64,000 nt of DNA from JAJPJE01 sp963848375 (GCA_963848375.1 CAWKDK010000015.1:1-64000), one strand, 5' to 3'; numbered from the stretch's first letter, positions 45,185-54,052 are shown. Program-made: numbers and translations. Notes: generated from the letters alone by a model not told the origin.

Positions 45185-45202
45185 GCAGCCGACCTCGGTT
45201 GC
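45185..45202. repeat. REP-like palindrome, copy 1
   Basis: GCAGCCGACCTCGGTTGC: a near-perfect 8-bp inverted repeat (one G-T pair). A second copy, GCAGCCGACCTCGGCTGC, lies at 52616-52633. Both sit in intergenic spacers. Confidence 0.5.
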
Positions 45203-45223
45203 GGTCATCTCGCCGCTCTCGAA

Positions 45224-45964
45224 TCATCCCGCTCGTGCGTAAACCAGAAACTCCCGGTTCCCTTCCGTTCCCAAGATCGGCGATTCAATCTCCTCCTCAA
45301 CCTCAAATCCCAACTCGCTCATCGCCGATTGAACCTTATTCACCGCCGCCCGCTGGGCTTCGGTGTCACGAACGATGCCGCCCTTTCCCACCAGTTCGCG
45401 CCCAACTTCGAACTGTGGTTTTACCAGTACGACTAGCGCAGGTGAGCCGCCGAATGCGCGAGCCGCATTCACTACCGCCGGTAGCACCAGCGTGGCCGAG
45501 ATGAATGACACATCCATCACGATCAGATCGATGGCCTCTCCGACGTCCTCCGCCTTCAGATAGCGGGCATTCATCTTTTCCAGCAGACGCACGCGTTCAT
45601 CGCTTCGCAGCTTGAAATCGATCTGCCCGTAACCGGTGTCGACGGCAACGACTCTCTTTGCCCCGTGCTGCAACAAGCAGTCTGTGAATCCGCCGGTCGA
45701 AGCTCCTACGTCCAGGCAGACTTTTCCAGTCACGTCGATTTCCCAATGCTGCAGCGCCGCCTCCAATTTCAACCCGCCTCGACTGACATAGCGCAAATCC
45801 TCTCCCAGCAGGCGTATCTTTACTTCGTCGCTCACTGGCGTTCCCGGCTTCTCAACTTTCTGCTCGTCGACTAACACTTTTCCCGCAAGAATCAGCGCCT
45901 GGGCACGTTCGCGCGAGGGCACCAGTCCCCTCTCCATCAGCAATTTGTCGATGCGCAGTTTCAT
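45224..45964 (-). CDS. tlyA: TlyA family rRNA (cytidine-2'-O)-methyltransferase
   Basis: A 246-residue S4-domain/FtsJ-type methyltransferase. Residues 1-60 are the S4 RNA-binding domain (LRIDKLLMERGLVPSRERA), followed by SAM-binding CLDVGASTGGFTDCLLQHGA, catalytic-region VMDVSFISATLVLP and VKPQFEVGRE. TlyA in other bacteria 2'-O-methylates C1409 of 16S and C1920 of 23S rRNA and was once called hemolysin A. ATG 45964 is preferred to the frame opening at 46054. It is upstream of nadK, a common arrangement (often followed by recN, which is absent here). Confidence 0.92.
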   Translation of the reverse strand: MKLRIDKLLMERGLVPSRERAQALILAGKVLVDEQKVEKPGTPVSDEVKIRLLGEDLRYVSRGGLKLEAALQHWEIDVTGKVCLDVGASTGGFTDCLLQHGAKRVVAVDTGYGQIDFKLRSDERVRLLEKMNARYLKAEDVGEAIDLIVMDVSFISATLVLPAVVNAARAFGGSPALVVLVKPQFEVGRELVGKGGIVRDTEAQRAAVNKVQSAMSELGFEVEEEIESPILGTEGNREFLVYARAG

Positions 45965-46116
45965 TCTGGTTCGTTTCGGCTCATCACCAATTTCTGTGAA
46001 GCTTCGGTAAAAATCTGTCGCATCTTTTTTCCGCGACGATGAAATCTCTAGCACTTGTTCGTGTGCAATGTGTTGAACATACGGCTTTTGTTCACGTTAG
46101 AGATCACTTATTCGAA

Positions 46117-46150
46117 TTTTCCACACAATTTTCCACAGCTGTGTTGAAAA
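46117..46150. promoter_or_regulatory. Cluster of DnaA-box-like 9-mers
   Basis: TTTTCCACA occurs at 46117-46125 and 46129-46137 (one mismatch from TTATCCACA, spaced 12 bp), and the complement at 46142-46150 reads TTTTCAACA. They lie in an AT-rich 335-bp spacer between tlyA and the E1-like gene (45965-46299) in which I see no gene. No dnaA or dnaN is nearby, so an origin is not claimed. Confidence 0.3.
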
Positions 46151-46299
46151 CCCAGTGCCTGCTTTGGCATAAAAAATACTGCTGACTTTCGGCAAACCAT
46201 TGCATTTTCTTATCTTAGCGTCCCGTTGTGGCAATCCAAGCTGATTAACGCAAAATCGTCGTCGGATACAATCCCGTTTATCTTCTTTGAACTGAATCC

Positions 46300-47189
46300 A
46301 TGACCAAGCGCCTCGCTTCTTCGAAACGTTCCAGCTCCAAGGCTCGGTCCATCGCGCCTCCACTGGCTACGGCCGACATCCTCAAACAGATGTACAGCCG
46401 CATGCTTCGCAGCCGCGCCCTCACCGAGTCGCTTCTTCGGCAGCGACGGTCTGGCGAACTCCGAAGCCGTAACCATTGGCATCGCATCGGAACTCAGGCC
46501 CTCCGATACTCTCTGCGCCAACCGCCGGCAACTCGTTCAATACATCTCGTCGATCGCCGAAGCGACCGACCAGTTCGCGACGTGGCTGGCCCTCGCTCTC
46601 GGACGCCCCGATGCAGCTCTGCCTTTCCGCATACCGCACGATGGTCCGGGCATGATCTTTCCTGACTTCGACGGGCGTGCGCAGATCGCCATGGCCATCG
46701 GCGCCGCTCATTCCTTCCGCGTGCAAAGCCAGCCCAACGTGTCTGTGGTTCTCGCTGGGAATCGTTGCGAGCGGCCTTCTGTCAGCTTACGAAGCGGCGC
46801 GCTTTGCCGGCGAGACCAAACTGCCAGTCGTTTTCGCGTTTGAAACCACGATCGACCCGAATGCCGACAATCATCTCAATCCTTTGCTGCGCGGCGAAGA
46901 CTTCGGCTTCCCTCGCATTCCAGTCGACGGCAATGATAGCGTTGCGGTTCATCGCGTTGCTACCGAGGCTATCCAGCGTGCGCGGCAGGGAGACGGCCCT
47001 ACTCTGATCGAGTGCCAGATCGCAGCCTCGGTCCACAACACAAACTCTCTTGGTTTGGCGAAAGATCCCATTGCGCACATGCGAGATTATCTGCGTAAAC
47101 ATCAGCTGTGGTCGGAAGAATGGAGTGCGAAACTTGAATCGGAAGTCCGTCAATTGTGCGATCAGTTGCTTGAAAAGCAACGTAAGTAG
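46300..47189 (+). CDS. Thiamine-diphosphate-dependent E1-alpha-like dehydrogenase, frame broken near 46440 and 46775
   Basis: A 2-oxoacid dehydrogenase E1-alpha-like protein of about 295 residues in three frames. Frame 1 starts MTKRLASSKRSSSK and has ILKQMYSRMLRSRALTE (the usual helix). Frame 2 has NSEAVTIGIASELRPSDTL and AIGAAHSFRVQ. Frame 3 has LGIVASGLLSAYEAARFAGE, LPVVFAFETT and GDGPTLIECQ. The expected GDG/NxxA TPP motif is not clearly seen; the corresponding position reads LAGN. No E1-beta, E2 or E3 partner is adjacent, so it may be decayed or a diverged solitary homologue. The two shifts make it the least certain of the broken genes. Confidence 0.6.
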
Positions 47190-47277
47190 CAGCGCTTCGC
47201 ATCTCTCCAGTATTAGCTAAATTGGCCGTAGTAAACCGCTTTAGTCAGTGCTAGACTCGGCCTACGGACGACAAATC

Positions 47278-47535
47278 ATGGAGCAGACCTCAATAGATCC
47301 TCGGGAAGTAGTCCTTTATTCGCGTAAAGGCTGCCATCTCTGCGAAATCGTGAAGGAGTCGCTCAGTAAACTCTCGCGTCAAACCCGCTTCCAGTGGCGC
47401 GAAATCGATGTCAACTCCGATAACGAGTTGCGTCGCCGCTTCAGCGACGAAGTTCCCGTCGTCTTCATCAATGGCCGCAAGGCCTTCAAATATCGCATGG
47501 ACGAACGCGAATTCTTGCGTAAACTGTCTTCCTAG
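47278..47535 (+). CDS. Glutaredoxin-like protein
   Basis: An 85-residue thioredoxin-fold protein. The redox site is KGCHLCE (C-x-x-C at residues 18-21), with VPVVFINGRKAF (cis-Pro) and a final helix DEREFLRKL. It belongs to the glutaredoxin-like (DUF836/Grx) group that reduces disulfides or mixed disulfides; in a bacillithiol-producing organism it could act as a bacilliredoxin, but that is speculation. ATG 47278 is preferred to 47248. The SD is weak. Confidence 0.85.
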   Translation: MEQTSIDPREVVLYSRKGCHLCEIVKESLSKLSRQTRFQWREIDVNSDNELRRRFSDEVPVVFINGRKAFKYRMDEREFLRKLSS

Positions 47536-47567
47536 TTCAGTACTATCCGGCCGTCATTTTCTCACTC

Positions 47568-49142
47568 ATGTTAAGAACAAAGTTGTACGCCGATCCAGGC
47601 GGAATCTTCGTTCACGATCTCGTAGACTGTGCCGCCGAGCGTTTTGGCGAGCTCACCGCTATCGTGGATACATCTTGCCAGCCTGAGCGGCGCATTTCCT
47701 TTGCCGAGTACGCAGATCTCGTCGGCCGCCTTGCCCACGGATTCGGGTCGGCGAATGTGAAGCCTGGCGACGTGATCGCCATCTTCCTCCCCAATTCCTG
47801 GGAGTTCTGCGCTGCCTATCACGCAGCTACCCGCGCCGGAGCGATTCCCACGCTCATCAATCCTTCGTATCGCGAACGTGAGCTGCGCTATCAGCTCGAA
47901 GCGTCTGGCGCATCCCTGCTCATCACCGACGGTCCGCTGTTGTCCGGAGTCGATTTGAGCGGTCTCCCGAGGCTGCGCAGCGTCTATGTCACGCGATCTC
48001 CCGCTTCGGGAGCGCAGGCCTTCGACTCACTGCTGTCATCGAACTCGGAACCACTTCCCGCTCTCGACGCCGACACACGTCTGACTCTCGCCGCGCTTCC
48101 CTTCTCCAGCGGCACCACCGGATTACCCAAGGGCGTGATGTTGACCCACAGCAATCTCGTGTCGAACGTCTATCAGTTGCTCGGCCCCAACTGCTCACCT
48201 CAGGCGCTGCATGACCACGTCCTCTGTTTTCTGCCGCTCTATCACATCTACGGATTGAATGTCGCTCTGAATCCTACGTTCGTTCTCGGAAGCACGCTCG
48301 TCCTCATGCCGCGCTTTGACACTGCTCGTGCGCTCCATTGGATTTGCTCGGAAGAAATCACCTTCATTCCATGCGTGCCGCCCGTACTCAACGCCTTCGT
48401 GCAAGTGGCTGAGAAAGGCGAATTTCCGCGCGACCACAAGGTGCGATTCGTGAAGTCCGGCGCGGCGCCGCTAGCTGCCGAGCTTGCGCGCCTCTTCACC
48501 GCACAAACAGGCATTCCCATCATTCAAGGCTATGGCATGACGGAAGCTTCGCCCGTCACCCACGTCGGTGTCCTCTCTGGACCGCTCGCCAAGCCCGATT
48601 CCATCGGACTGCCAGTCGCGCAGACCGATTGCCGCGTCGTCGATCTTCAGTCCGGAAACGAGACCGATGGTCCGGGCGAATTGGTCATGCGCGGCCCGCA
48701 ATTCATGCTCGGCTACTGGAACTCGCCTGAAGCCACGAACGACGTCCTTCGCGATGGCTGGTATTGGTCTGGCGACATCGTCACCCGCGACGAACTCGGC
48801 CTTTTCAACATCGTCGATCGCCGCAAGGAGATGATCAAGTACAAGGGTTTTGCAGTTGCGCCTGCAGAAATTGAGGCCGTCCTCATGGAGCACCCTGCCG
48901 TTCGCGATTGTGGAGTGGTAGGACGCCCGGACCGCGAAGCCGGCGAGGTCCCGTGTGCGTTCATCGTGTTACGCGAGGGCTATCCGGAAACAGAAAAACA
49001 GGGGCGCGATATCTGCGGATTCGTCGGCGAGCGACTCACCAGTTACAAGCAACCACGCGATTTGAGATTTGTGACCGCCGTGCCGCGCAATCCGTCGGGA
49101 AAAATCCTGCGACGGAAATTGCGCGAGCAACTGGAATCTTGA
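47568..49142 (+). CDS. AMP-binding acyl-CoA ligase (4-coumarate-CoA ligase-like)
   Basis: A 524-residue ANL-superfamily enzyme that activates a carboxylate as acyl-AMP and then acyl-CoA. The P-loop-like A3 motif is FSSGTTGLPKGVMLTH, A5 QGYGMTEASPV, A7 YWSGDIV, A8 DRRKEMIKYKGFAVAPAEIE and A10 NPSGKILRRKL with the catalytic Lys. Length is normal. It is co-directional with the glutaredoxin gene, 32 bp away. The natural acid is unknown. Confidence 0.92.
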   Translation: MLRTKLYADPGGIFVHDLVDCAAERFGELTAIVDTSCQPERRISFAEYADLVGRLAHGFGSANVKPGDVIAIFLPNSWEFCAAYHAATRAGAIPTLINPSYRERELRYQLEASGASLLITDGPLLSGVDLSGLPRLRSVYVTRSPASGAQAFDSLLSSNSEPLPALDADTRLTLAALPFSSGTTGLPKGVMLTHSNLVSNVYQLLGPNCSPQALHDHVLCFLPLYHIYGLNVALNPTFVLGSTLVLMPRFDTARALHWICSEEITFIPCVPPVLNAFVQVAEKGEFPRDHKVRFVKSGAAPLAAELARLFTAQTGIPIIQGYGMTEASPVTHVGVLSGPLAKPDSIGLPVAQTDCRVVDLQSGNETDGPGELVMRGPQFMLGYWNSPEATNDVLRDGWYWSGDIVTRDELGLFNIVDRRKEMIKYKGFAVAPAEIEAVLMEHPAVRDCGVVGRPDREAGEVPCAFIVLREGYPETEKQGRDICGFVGERLTSYKQPRDLRFVTAVPRNPSGKILRRKLREQLES

Positions 49143-49145
49143 TAG

Positions 49146-49568
49146 CTATTGCTTCGGCTGCGGCGAACTCTGCTCCGGCGGCGGATCTTTGTAGATTGAG
49201 TACTGCTCCTGCGGCCGCTTCAGCTTGATCGTGATCGTCTTGCTGGCTTCGTTAATGTCGAAACTCTCGCCGTAGGTTTGAAAGCCTGGGGCAATTACCT
49301 GGATCAGGATCTTGCCGTACGGAAGCCCCGAATAACTGGCGTGGCCTTCGGCGTCGGTTTTCAATTCCATGCCGCCTGCCGAAGCCTTGCCCTTGTCATT
49401 CACGTTGTGCATGATCACGGCGGCGTTGCGCACCGGCTTCCCATTGTCGTCCTTCAGAACCTTGAAGGAAATTTCAGACTCACCCTTATCACTCTTATCT
49501 TGGCCCGCCCACGCCAAGGCTGAGATTAAAACGACGATGAGAGGGAGACACTTCCTCATCTTCTTCAT
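49146..49568 (-). CDS. Exported carboxypeptidase-regulatory-like domain protein
   Basis: A 140-residue exported protein. Signal peptide MKKMRKCLPLIVVLISALAW (ATG 49568) is followed by an Ig-like carboxypeptidase-regulatory domain: VRNAAVIMHNVND, ELKTDAEGHASYSGLPYGKI, IQVIAPGFQTYGESFDI. The tail is Pro/Gln-rich. The fold is the same as the N-terminal domain of the Oar receptors in this window, suggesting a surface or periplasmic adaptor. It is convergent with the ligase gene, ending 3 bp from its stop. Function is unknown. Confidence 0.78.
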   Translation of the reverse strand: MKKMRKCLPLIVVLISALAWAGQDKSDKGESEISFKVLKDDNGKPVRNAAVIMHNVNDKGKASAGGMELKTDAEGHASYSGLPYGKILIQVIAPGFQTYGESFDINEASKTITIKLKRPQEQYSIYKDPPPEQSSPQPKQ

Positions 49569-49668
49569 GGTCGAGATTCTAAGCCGTGACTCGCCTCGCT
49601 TCAACCTTCATCGAATCGGAGGAGCATCCCCGCGCAAACATCGAATCATCCTCCAATGCGAGCGGCGA

Positions 49669-50148
49669 ATGAATCCCACACGACGGGCGGTTCTGGTGCA
49701 TTCGGCACGGACGGCTGTAGCTGCGGTCGCTTCACTCTTGACCGCACGGCTGTTCAAGTTGCCGGAGTCCTACTGGGCTCCGATTACGACGCTTGTGATC
49801 ACGCAGTCCTCACTCGGTGCGGCTCTCGGGGTTTCCTCACGACGCTTCGTTGGAACAGCTCTTGGAGCCGCGCTTGGCGCGATCGTCGCCAGCTACTTTG
49901 GCCACCAGGTTCTCGTATTCGGTATTAGCGTGTTTTTGTTAGGGCTGTTCAGCGCCGCCCTTCGAGTGGATCGCGCCGCCTATCGCTTCGCCGGCGTTAC
50001 CTTTGTGATTATTCTGCTCATACCTCGTTCCGCCCCTCCGTGGCGCATCGCCTTTCATCGCTTCGCTGAAGTCTGCATCGGAATTGCGGTGGCCTTGATA
50101 CTCGCCGGTTTATGGCCAGAGAAGGAGGACCCGTCCCTGGATGAATGA
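49669..50148 (+). CDS. FUSC-family membrane protein (aromatic-acid-exporter-like)
   Basis: A 159-residue membrane protein with four to five hydrophobic helices and the start of the FUSC family: RRAVLVHSARTAVAAVASLL, SYWAPITTLVITQSSLGAAL with Trp-Ala-x-x-T, and repeated GTALGAALGAI. The family forms inner-membrane parts of aromatic acid or multidrug exporters, but this one is half-length, so it may be a dimeric or partial version. ATG 49669 is preferred to 49369, because the upstream part overlaps the neighbour on the other strand. Confidence 0.75.
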   Translation: MNPTRRAVLVHSARTAVAAVASLLTARLFKLPESYWAPITTLVITQSSLGAALGVSSRRFVGTALGAALGAIVASYFGHQVLVFGISVFLLGLFSAALRVDRAAYRFAGVTFVIILLIPRSAPPWRIAFHRFAEVCIGIAVALILAGLWPEKEDPSLDE

Positions 50149-50331
50149 AACCAGATTGACCAACCGGCGGCACGCCGGCGCGGCTATGTCGAAAAGACAG
50201 AATCTTCGTCTTGCCGTTGTTTCCTTTACAACATTTCAGCGTTCTTAGATCCTCTGAGAACTTGACTGGCAACCGGCCACACCATCACTTGGACGGATAG
50301 CGCAGCATCTCTCGCGAAGAAAGCACCCATC

Positions 50332-51003
50332 ATGCTCGAACTGTGGGGCAATCTTGCACCTCTCATCATCGTGAGCGCAGCCCTTCCGCTACAGACAATC
50401 ATCACACTCCAGTTGGTCAGGTCATCCACTCGCGCAGCCTTTGCATGGGTGGCAGGCATGACGACCATTCGCCTGCTCCAGGGCTTCCTATTCGGTATAG
50501 TGTTCGCGGCCAGTGAAGAACGTGCCGGACCAGACTCCCCACGATTCGTCTTAGCGGGTCTTCTGTTGATATTGGCCCTCCTGCTCTATGTGAAGGCACT
50601 CCGCAAGTTGCTGGGGGCAGAAGACGAAGACGCACCGCCACCGCAGTGGTTGACGAAGGCCGGCTTGATGTCGCCGCTGGGGGCCTTTGCGGCTGGCGCT
50701 GGATTCATGACCGTCAGCGTTAAGTTCCTGGTCTTTACCCTGGGCGCGGTCAGCGCAATTTCCGAGGCGCACATCGACGCCAGGCTCTCAGTTCTCACGT
50801 TCATTATTTTCGTCCTGCTGGCGGAAATCGCTCCCCTGGCGATCCTCGCTCTTGCGGCTACTTCGTCGAGTCAGTCGGCTGCAATGCTCGACGCGTTCAG
50901 CGCCTGGCTCCGGCGCAATAACCGCCTCATTACCATCGTCATTGGAGTGGTCTTCGGGACGTGGTTCCTGCTCAAGGCACTGAAGCAACTGCACGTGATC
51001 TGA
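50332..51003 (+). CDS. GAP (Sap/LysE-like) family membrane protein
   Basis: A 223-residue integral membrane protein with six predicted helices and the GAP-family pattern (also called sulfolipid-1-addressing, PF11139): helices such as LAPLIIVSAALPLQTIITLQ and a central LTKAGLMSPLGAFAAGAGFM loop. Its role is unknown; mycobacterial relatives act in glycolipid transport. ATG 50332 has AGAAAG upstream. It is followed by a sensor kinase 49 bp on. Confidence 0.72.
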   Translation: MLELWGNLAPLIIVSAALPLQTIITLQLVRSSTRAAFAWVAGMTTIRLLQGFLFGIVFAASEERAGPDSPRFVLAGLLLILALLLYVKALRKLLGAEDEDAPPPQWLTKAGLMSPLGAFAAGAGFMTVSVKFLVFTLGAVSAISEAHIDARLSVLTFIIFVLLAEIAPLAILALAATSSSQSAAMLDAFSAWLRRNNRLITIVIGVVFGTWFLLKALKQLHVI

Positions 51004-51052
51004 GTCCCCAAGCTCAGACGGTTGCGCTACAATGCCCTCAACTCCGGGTTGA

Positions 51053-52540
51053 ATGTTCGCCGACATGCTTCGAGATGTCACAGATAGGCTCGCATCCAAG
51101 AACGCTCTTACACGAAGTGAGCAATACAGTCGCGAACTGGTACTGCGCTCGCCGGTCGCGATGGCCGTAACGCGCGGACCAGAGTTCAAAAATCAGCTGA
51201 TCAACTATAAGTTCACAGACCTTTTTGGCTACACGGCGGAAGACGTCCCCGATGAAGCCCACTGGTGGCCTCTTGCTTATCCCGATAGCGAATACCGTGA
51301 AACCGTCAAAGCGGAATGGCAACGACGCATCGAAAAGGCTTTAAAACTTGGCGCTGAGATCGAGCCAATGGAAGCTTTCGTTCGCTGTAAAGATGGTTCG
51401 AGCCGGTGGATCGAATTTCACTTTGCCACGCTAAAAGATACGAACCTGGTTAGCTTCGTCGACATAACCGGTCGTCAACAGGCGCAATTGGAACTGCTGG
51501 AGAGTGAAGGACGCTTTCGTTTAGTAGCGAATACAGCCCCCGTGCTGATCTGGATGTCCGGGACCGATAAACTTCGCACGTACTTCAATAATCCATGGTT
51601 GGACTTTACGGGGCGATCGACTGAGCAGGAACTTGGAAATGGGTGGACGAACGGTCTCCATCCCGATGACCTACAGAGATGCCTCGATTCGTACGCATAC
51701 TCGTTCAAGCGGCGTCGAAAATTCAAGATGGAGTATCGACTCCGCCGGTTTGATGCAGAGTACCGCTGGGTCCAGGACATCGGAGTACCAAGATTCAATC
51801 CCGATGGCACTTTTGCCGGATACATAGGATCGTGCAACGATGTCACCGATAGCCGGATGGCGCAAGAGGCCCTCGCCGGAGTCAGTCGCAAACTGATTGA
51901 AGTACAAGAGCGCGAACGTACCCGGATTGCCAGAGACCTTCACGACGACATCGCCCAACGACTCGCTCTGCTGGCGATTGATCTCGATGAATTCCAGCAG
52001 AACCTTCCCGTATGTAGTTCTGAAGTCTTCACTCGCCTTGACGCGCTGCAAAAGCAAACGTCACAACTCGCGACCGATGTCCAGGCCATCTCGCACGGTC
52101 TGCACTCCTCAAAACTTGAATACTTGGGAATCGTCGCCGCCATGAAGGGCTTCTGTATAGAATTCGCCGAGAAGCACCAATTTGAAATTGATTTCAAGGC
52201 CCCCCCTTTGCCGGATGCGATCACGTCAGAGACTTCGATCTGTTTGTTTCGTGTCTTACAGGAAGCATTGCAGAACGCGGCGAAACACAGCGGGGTGCGA
52301 CACTTTGAAGTCGAACTCTCCCGAACTTCCAAAGAAATTCAACTTACGATCGCAGATCAGGGCGCCGGCTTTGATCCGAAAAGCGCACTCAACGGCTGCG
52401 GCCTCGGTCTCACCAGCATGCAAGAGCGATTAAGGCTGATCAACGGATCTCTCTCAATCAAGTCGAAGCCGGGCCGGGGCACCAGGGTGTATGCCCGTGT
52501 CCCTGTCAGTTCAAAAATCAAGGAAAGAGCCGCCGGATAG
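51053..52540 (+). CDS. PAS-PAS sensor histidine kinase, NarX/HisKA_3 type
   Basis: A 495-residue soluble kinase. Two PAS/PAC units (about 30-130 and 150-270; the second has TAPVLIWMSGTDKLRTYFNN and DIGVPRFNPDGTFAGYIGS) are followed by the HisKA_3 helix with ERTRIARDLHDDIAQRLALL (His in the DLHDD context) and a HATPase (EALQNAAKHSG, QGAGFDPK, GLGLTSMQERLRL). The partner would be a LuxR/NarL-type regulator, which is not in the window. Input is unknown. An alternative start is ATG 51065. Confidence 0.9.
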   Translation: MFADMLRDVTDRLASKNALTRSEQYSRELVLRSPVAMAVTRGPEFKNQLINYKFTDLFGYTAEDVPDEAHWWPLAYPDSEYRETVKAEWQRRIEKALKLGAEIEPMEAFVRCKDGSSRWIEFHFATLKDTNLVSFVDITGRQQAQLELLESEGRFRLVANTAPVLIWMSGTDKLRTYFNNPWLDFTGRSTEQELGNGWTNGLHPDDLQRCLDSYAYSFKRRRKFKMEYRLRRFDAEYRWVQDIGVPRFNPDGTFAGYIGSCNDVTDSRMAQEALAGVSRKLIEVQERERTRIARDLHDDIAQRLALLAIDLDEFQQNLPVCSSEVFTRLDALQKQTSQLATDVQAISHGLHSSKLEYLGIVAAMKGFCIEFAEKHQFEIDFKAPPLPDAITSETSICLFRVLQEALQNAAKHSGVRHFEVELSRTSKEIQLTIADQGAGFDPKSALNGCGLGLTSMQERLRLINGSLSIKSKPGRGTRVYARVPVSSKIKERAAG

Positions 52541-52615
52541 CAACCTACACTTGTGCACGTGTGGGCTGACTGCCCTTTTAGGTCGAAGCTGTCGCAACAT
52601 TCCTGCTCACATGCC

Positions 52616-52633
52616 GCAGCCGACCTCGGCTGC
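52616..52633. repeat. REP-like palindrome, copy 2
   Basis: GCAGCCGACCTCGGCTGC is a perfect 8-bp inverted repeat around CC, in the spacer between the kinase and the hemolysin III gene. Copy 1 is at 45185-45202. Confidence 0.5.
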
Positions 52634-52699
52634 GCATTCGCTCGCCAATGGTGACGGAGCACATTGATCCTGTCACCATCCGAGCCTACAATCGCCTGA

Positions 52700-53323
52700 G
52701 TGGAGGAACTCGCCAACACGCTGACGCATGGCATCGGCCTTTTGCTTGTGCTTGTGGCTGTGCCATTCCTGATCATATTGGCGGCAACCCGCGCCACCGT
52801 CTGGCATGTGGTTGCTGTCAGCATTTATGGCGCGAGCCTCATCACGCTGTATGCCGCGTCGACTATCTATCATTGGGTACGGCACGCGCCAGCCAAGCGA
52901 ATCCTGCGGACCATCGACCACTCCGCCATCTACCTGCTGATCGCCGGCACTTACACACCGTTCATGTTGGTGAATCTACGCGGCGGCTGGGGTTGGACTT
53001 TGCTGGCGTTAATCTGGGCCATCGCTTTGCTCGGAATTACCTGGAAGCTGCTCAGCAAAGAGCACCACATGGTCTTTTCGACCATTCTCTACATCGCCAT
53101 GGGATGGCTGGTGGTGATCGCCGCGCGACCGCTCTTCCGCGCTGTCCCGCCTGGCGGTCTCGGATGGCTACTCGCCGGAGGACTGGCCTACACTCTCGGC
53201 GTGGTCTTCTTCAGTTCCTCACGCTTTCGCTTCAACCACGCGATTTGGCATCTGTTCGTGCTTCTCGGCAGCGCCTGCCACTACGTGGCGGTGATCCACT
53301 ATGTTCTACCTCATGCCGCGTGA
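52700..53323 (+). CDS. Hemolysin III family (TrhA/PAQR) membrane protein
   Basis: A 207-residue protein with seven membrane helices. Conserved features include EELANTLTHGIGLLLVL (Glu/His near the N-terminus), STIYHWVR, LRTIDHSAIYLLIAGTYTPF and FNHAIWHLFVLLGSACHYVA, the His residues of which form the presumed metal site of the PAQR/HlyIII fold. The family is thought to act in membrane-lipid homeostasis; cytolysis is not expected. The start is GTG at 52700. An overlapping frame (52648-53379) is a shadow. Confidence 0.9.
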   Translation: MEELANTLTHGIGLLLVLVAVPFLIILAATRATVWHVVAVSIYGASLITLYAASTIYHWVRHAPAKRILRTIDHSAIYLLIAGTYTPFMLVNLRGGWGWTLLALIWAIALLGITWKLLSKEHHMVFSTILYIAMGWLVVIAARPLFRAVPPGGLGWLLAGGLAYTLGVVFFSSSRFRFNHAIWHLFVLLGSACHYVAVIHYVLPHAA

Positions 53324-53335
53324 GGTTCACCCCAC

Positions 53336-54052
53336 TCAGCGTGACACCGCAGATCGGTTGTAGGCACAGGACGCCTTAACCGGACACTCCGTGCAGCGTG
53401 GCTTCGATCGCTTACAGAGCTCCTGTCCATGTTGCCGCAATAACTGATGCGCTCGAATGAGCGAATCGCAATTGAGAGGGATTTGTTCCCGCAGCGCGTC
53501 CTGAACCGATCGGTAGGTTGCTGAGTAGTTCTTCTGCTCCTCGGCAAAACCGACGCGACAAAGCACCCTCAGTCCATTCGACTCGAGTGCCATGGCCGGG
53601 TAGGAACGAGTGAATAGCAGTATCTTCTCCGCCCCGGGATCACCGATGCTGGGGAATTTCTTCAAGGCCTTCTTCGCTTGCGGCAGGGGCCTCTTGAGGA
53701 CTGAATGAAGATCGCTGCCGAACTCTTCATAAGCAATTCTGGCGATGGTAAGAAGCTTCTCCGCACTTACATCCGGCAGAATGCCCGCCTTGCCGATGGC
53801 GGCGAGCGAAGAATGTCTGGCAGCAAGAATCTCCTCAGGACTAGTGCCGATCGTTTGTTTGAGTCTGGCGAATGCTTCGGCTCGACGCTCATCGTTCGCG
53901 AGATATGCGATGTTCTCCCAAATGATAAGTTCGAGCGGATCGGTCGAGGGAGGCGGTGCGGGCGGTCCATAGTGCCGCTGGAGCACATCGATCAGCTTGG
54001 AAAACGTGATGGTGAGATTGCTCACTGATCGCTCGACTGCATAGGGACACAT
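53336..54052 (-). CDS. Endonuclease III-like HhH-GPD protein, catalytic residues substituted
   Basis: A 238-residue HhH-GPD DNA glycosylase-fold protein. The C-terminal FeS loop is intact (CKRSKPRCTECPVKASC: C-x6-C-x2-C-x5-C) and the HhH hairpin is present as FPSIGDPGAEKI. However, the E. coli Nth catalytic Lys120 (in GVGRKTA) corresponds to Pro, and the catalytic Asp138 (VDTH) to Glu (LESN). It may be a structural or divergent repair protein. ATG 54052; the longer frame to 54118 overlaps the neighbouring gene. The upstream membrane-protein gene ends 4 bp away on the same strand, so both may belong to the PadR unit. Confidence 0.78.
   Translation of the reverse strand: MCPYAVERSVSNLTITFSKLIDVLQRHYGPPAPPPSTDPLELIIWENIAYLANDERRAEAFARLKQTIGTSPEEILAARHSSLAAIGKAGILPDVSAEKLLTIARIAYEEFGSDLHSVLKRPLPQAKKALKKFPSIGDPGAEKILLFTRSYPAMALESNGLRVLCRVGFAEEQKNYSATYRSVQDALREQIPLNCDSLIRAHQLLRQHGQELCKRSKPRCTECPVKASCAYNRSAVSR

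Noticed and set aside
46117..46150. Chromosomal origin of replication
   Set aside because: Only three imperfect boxes and no dnaA, dnaN, gyrB or parAB nearby; recorded as a weak regulatory feature only.
52648..53379. 243-residue frame overlapping hemolysin III
   Set aside because: Arg- and His-rich shadow; the other frame gives a clear seven-helix protein of the right length.
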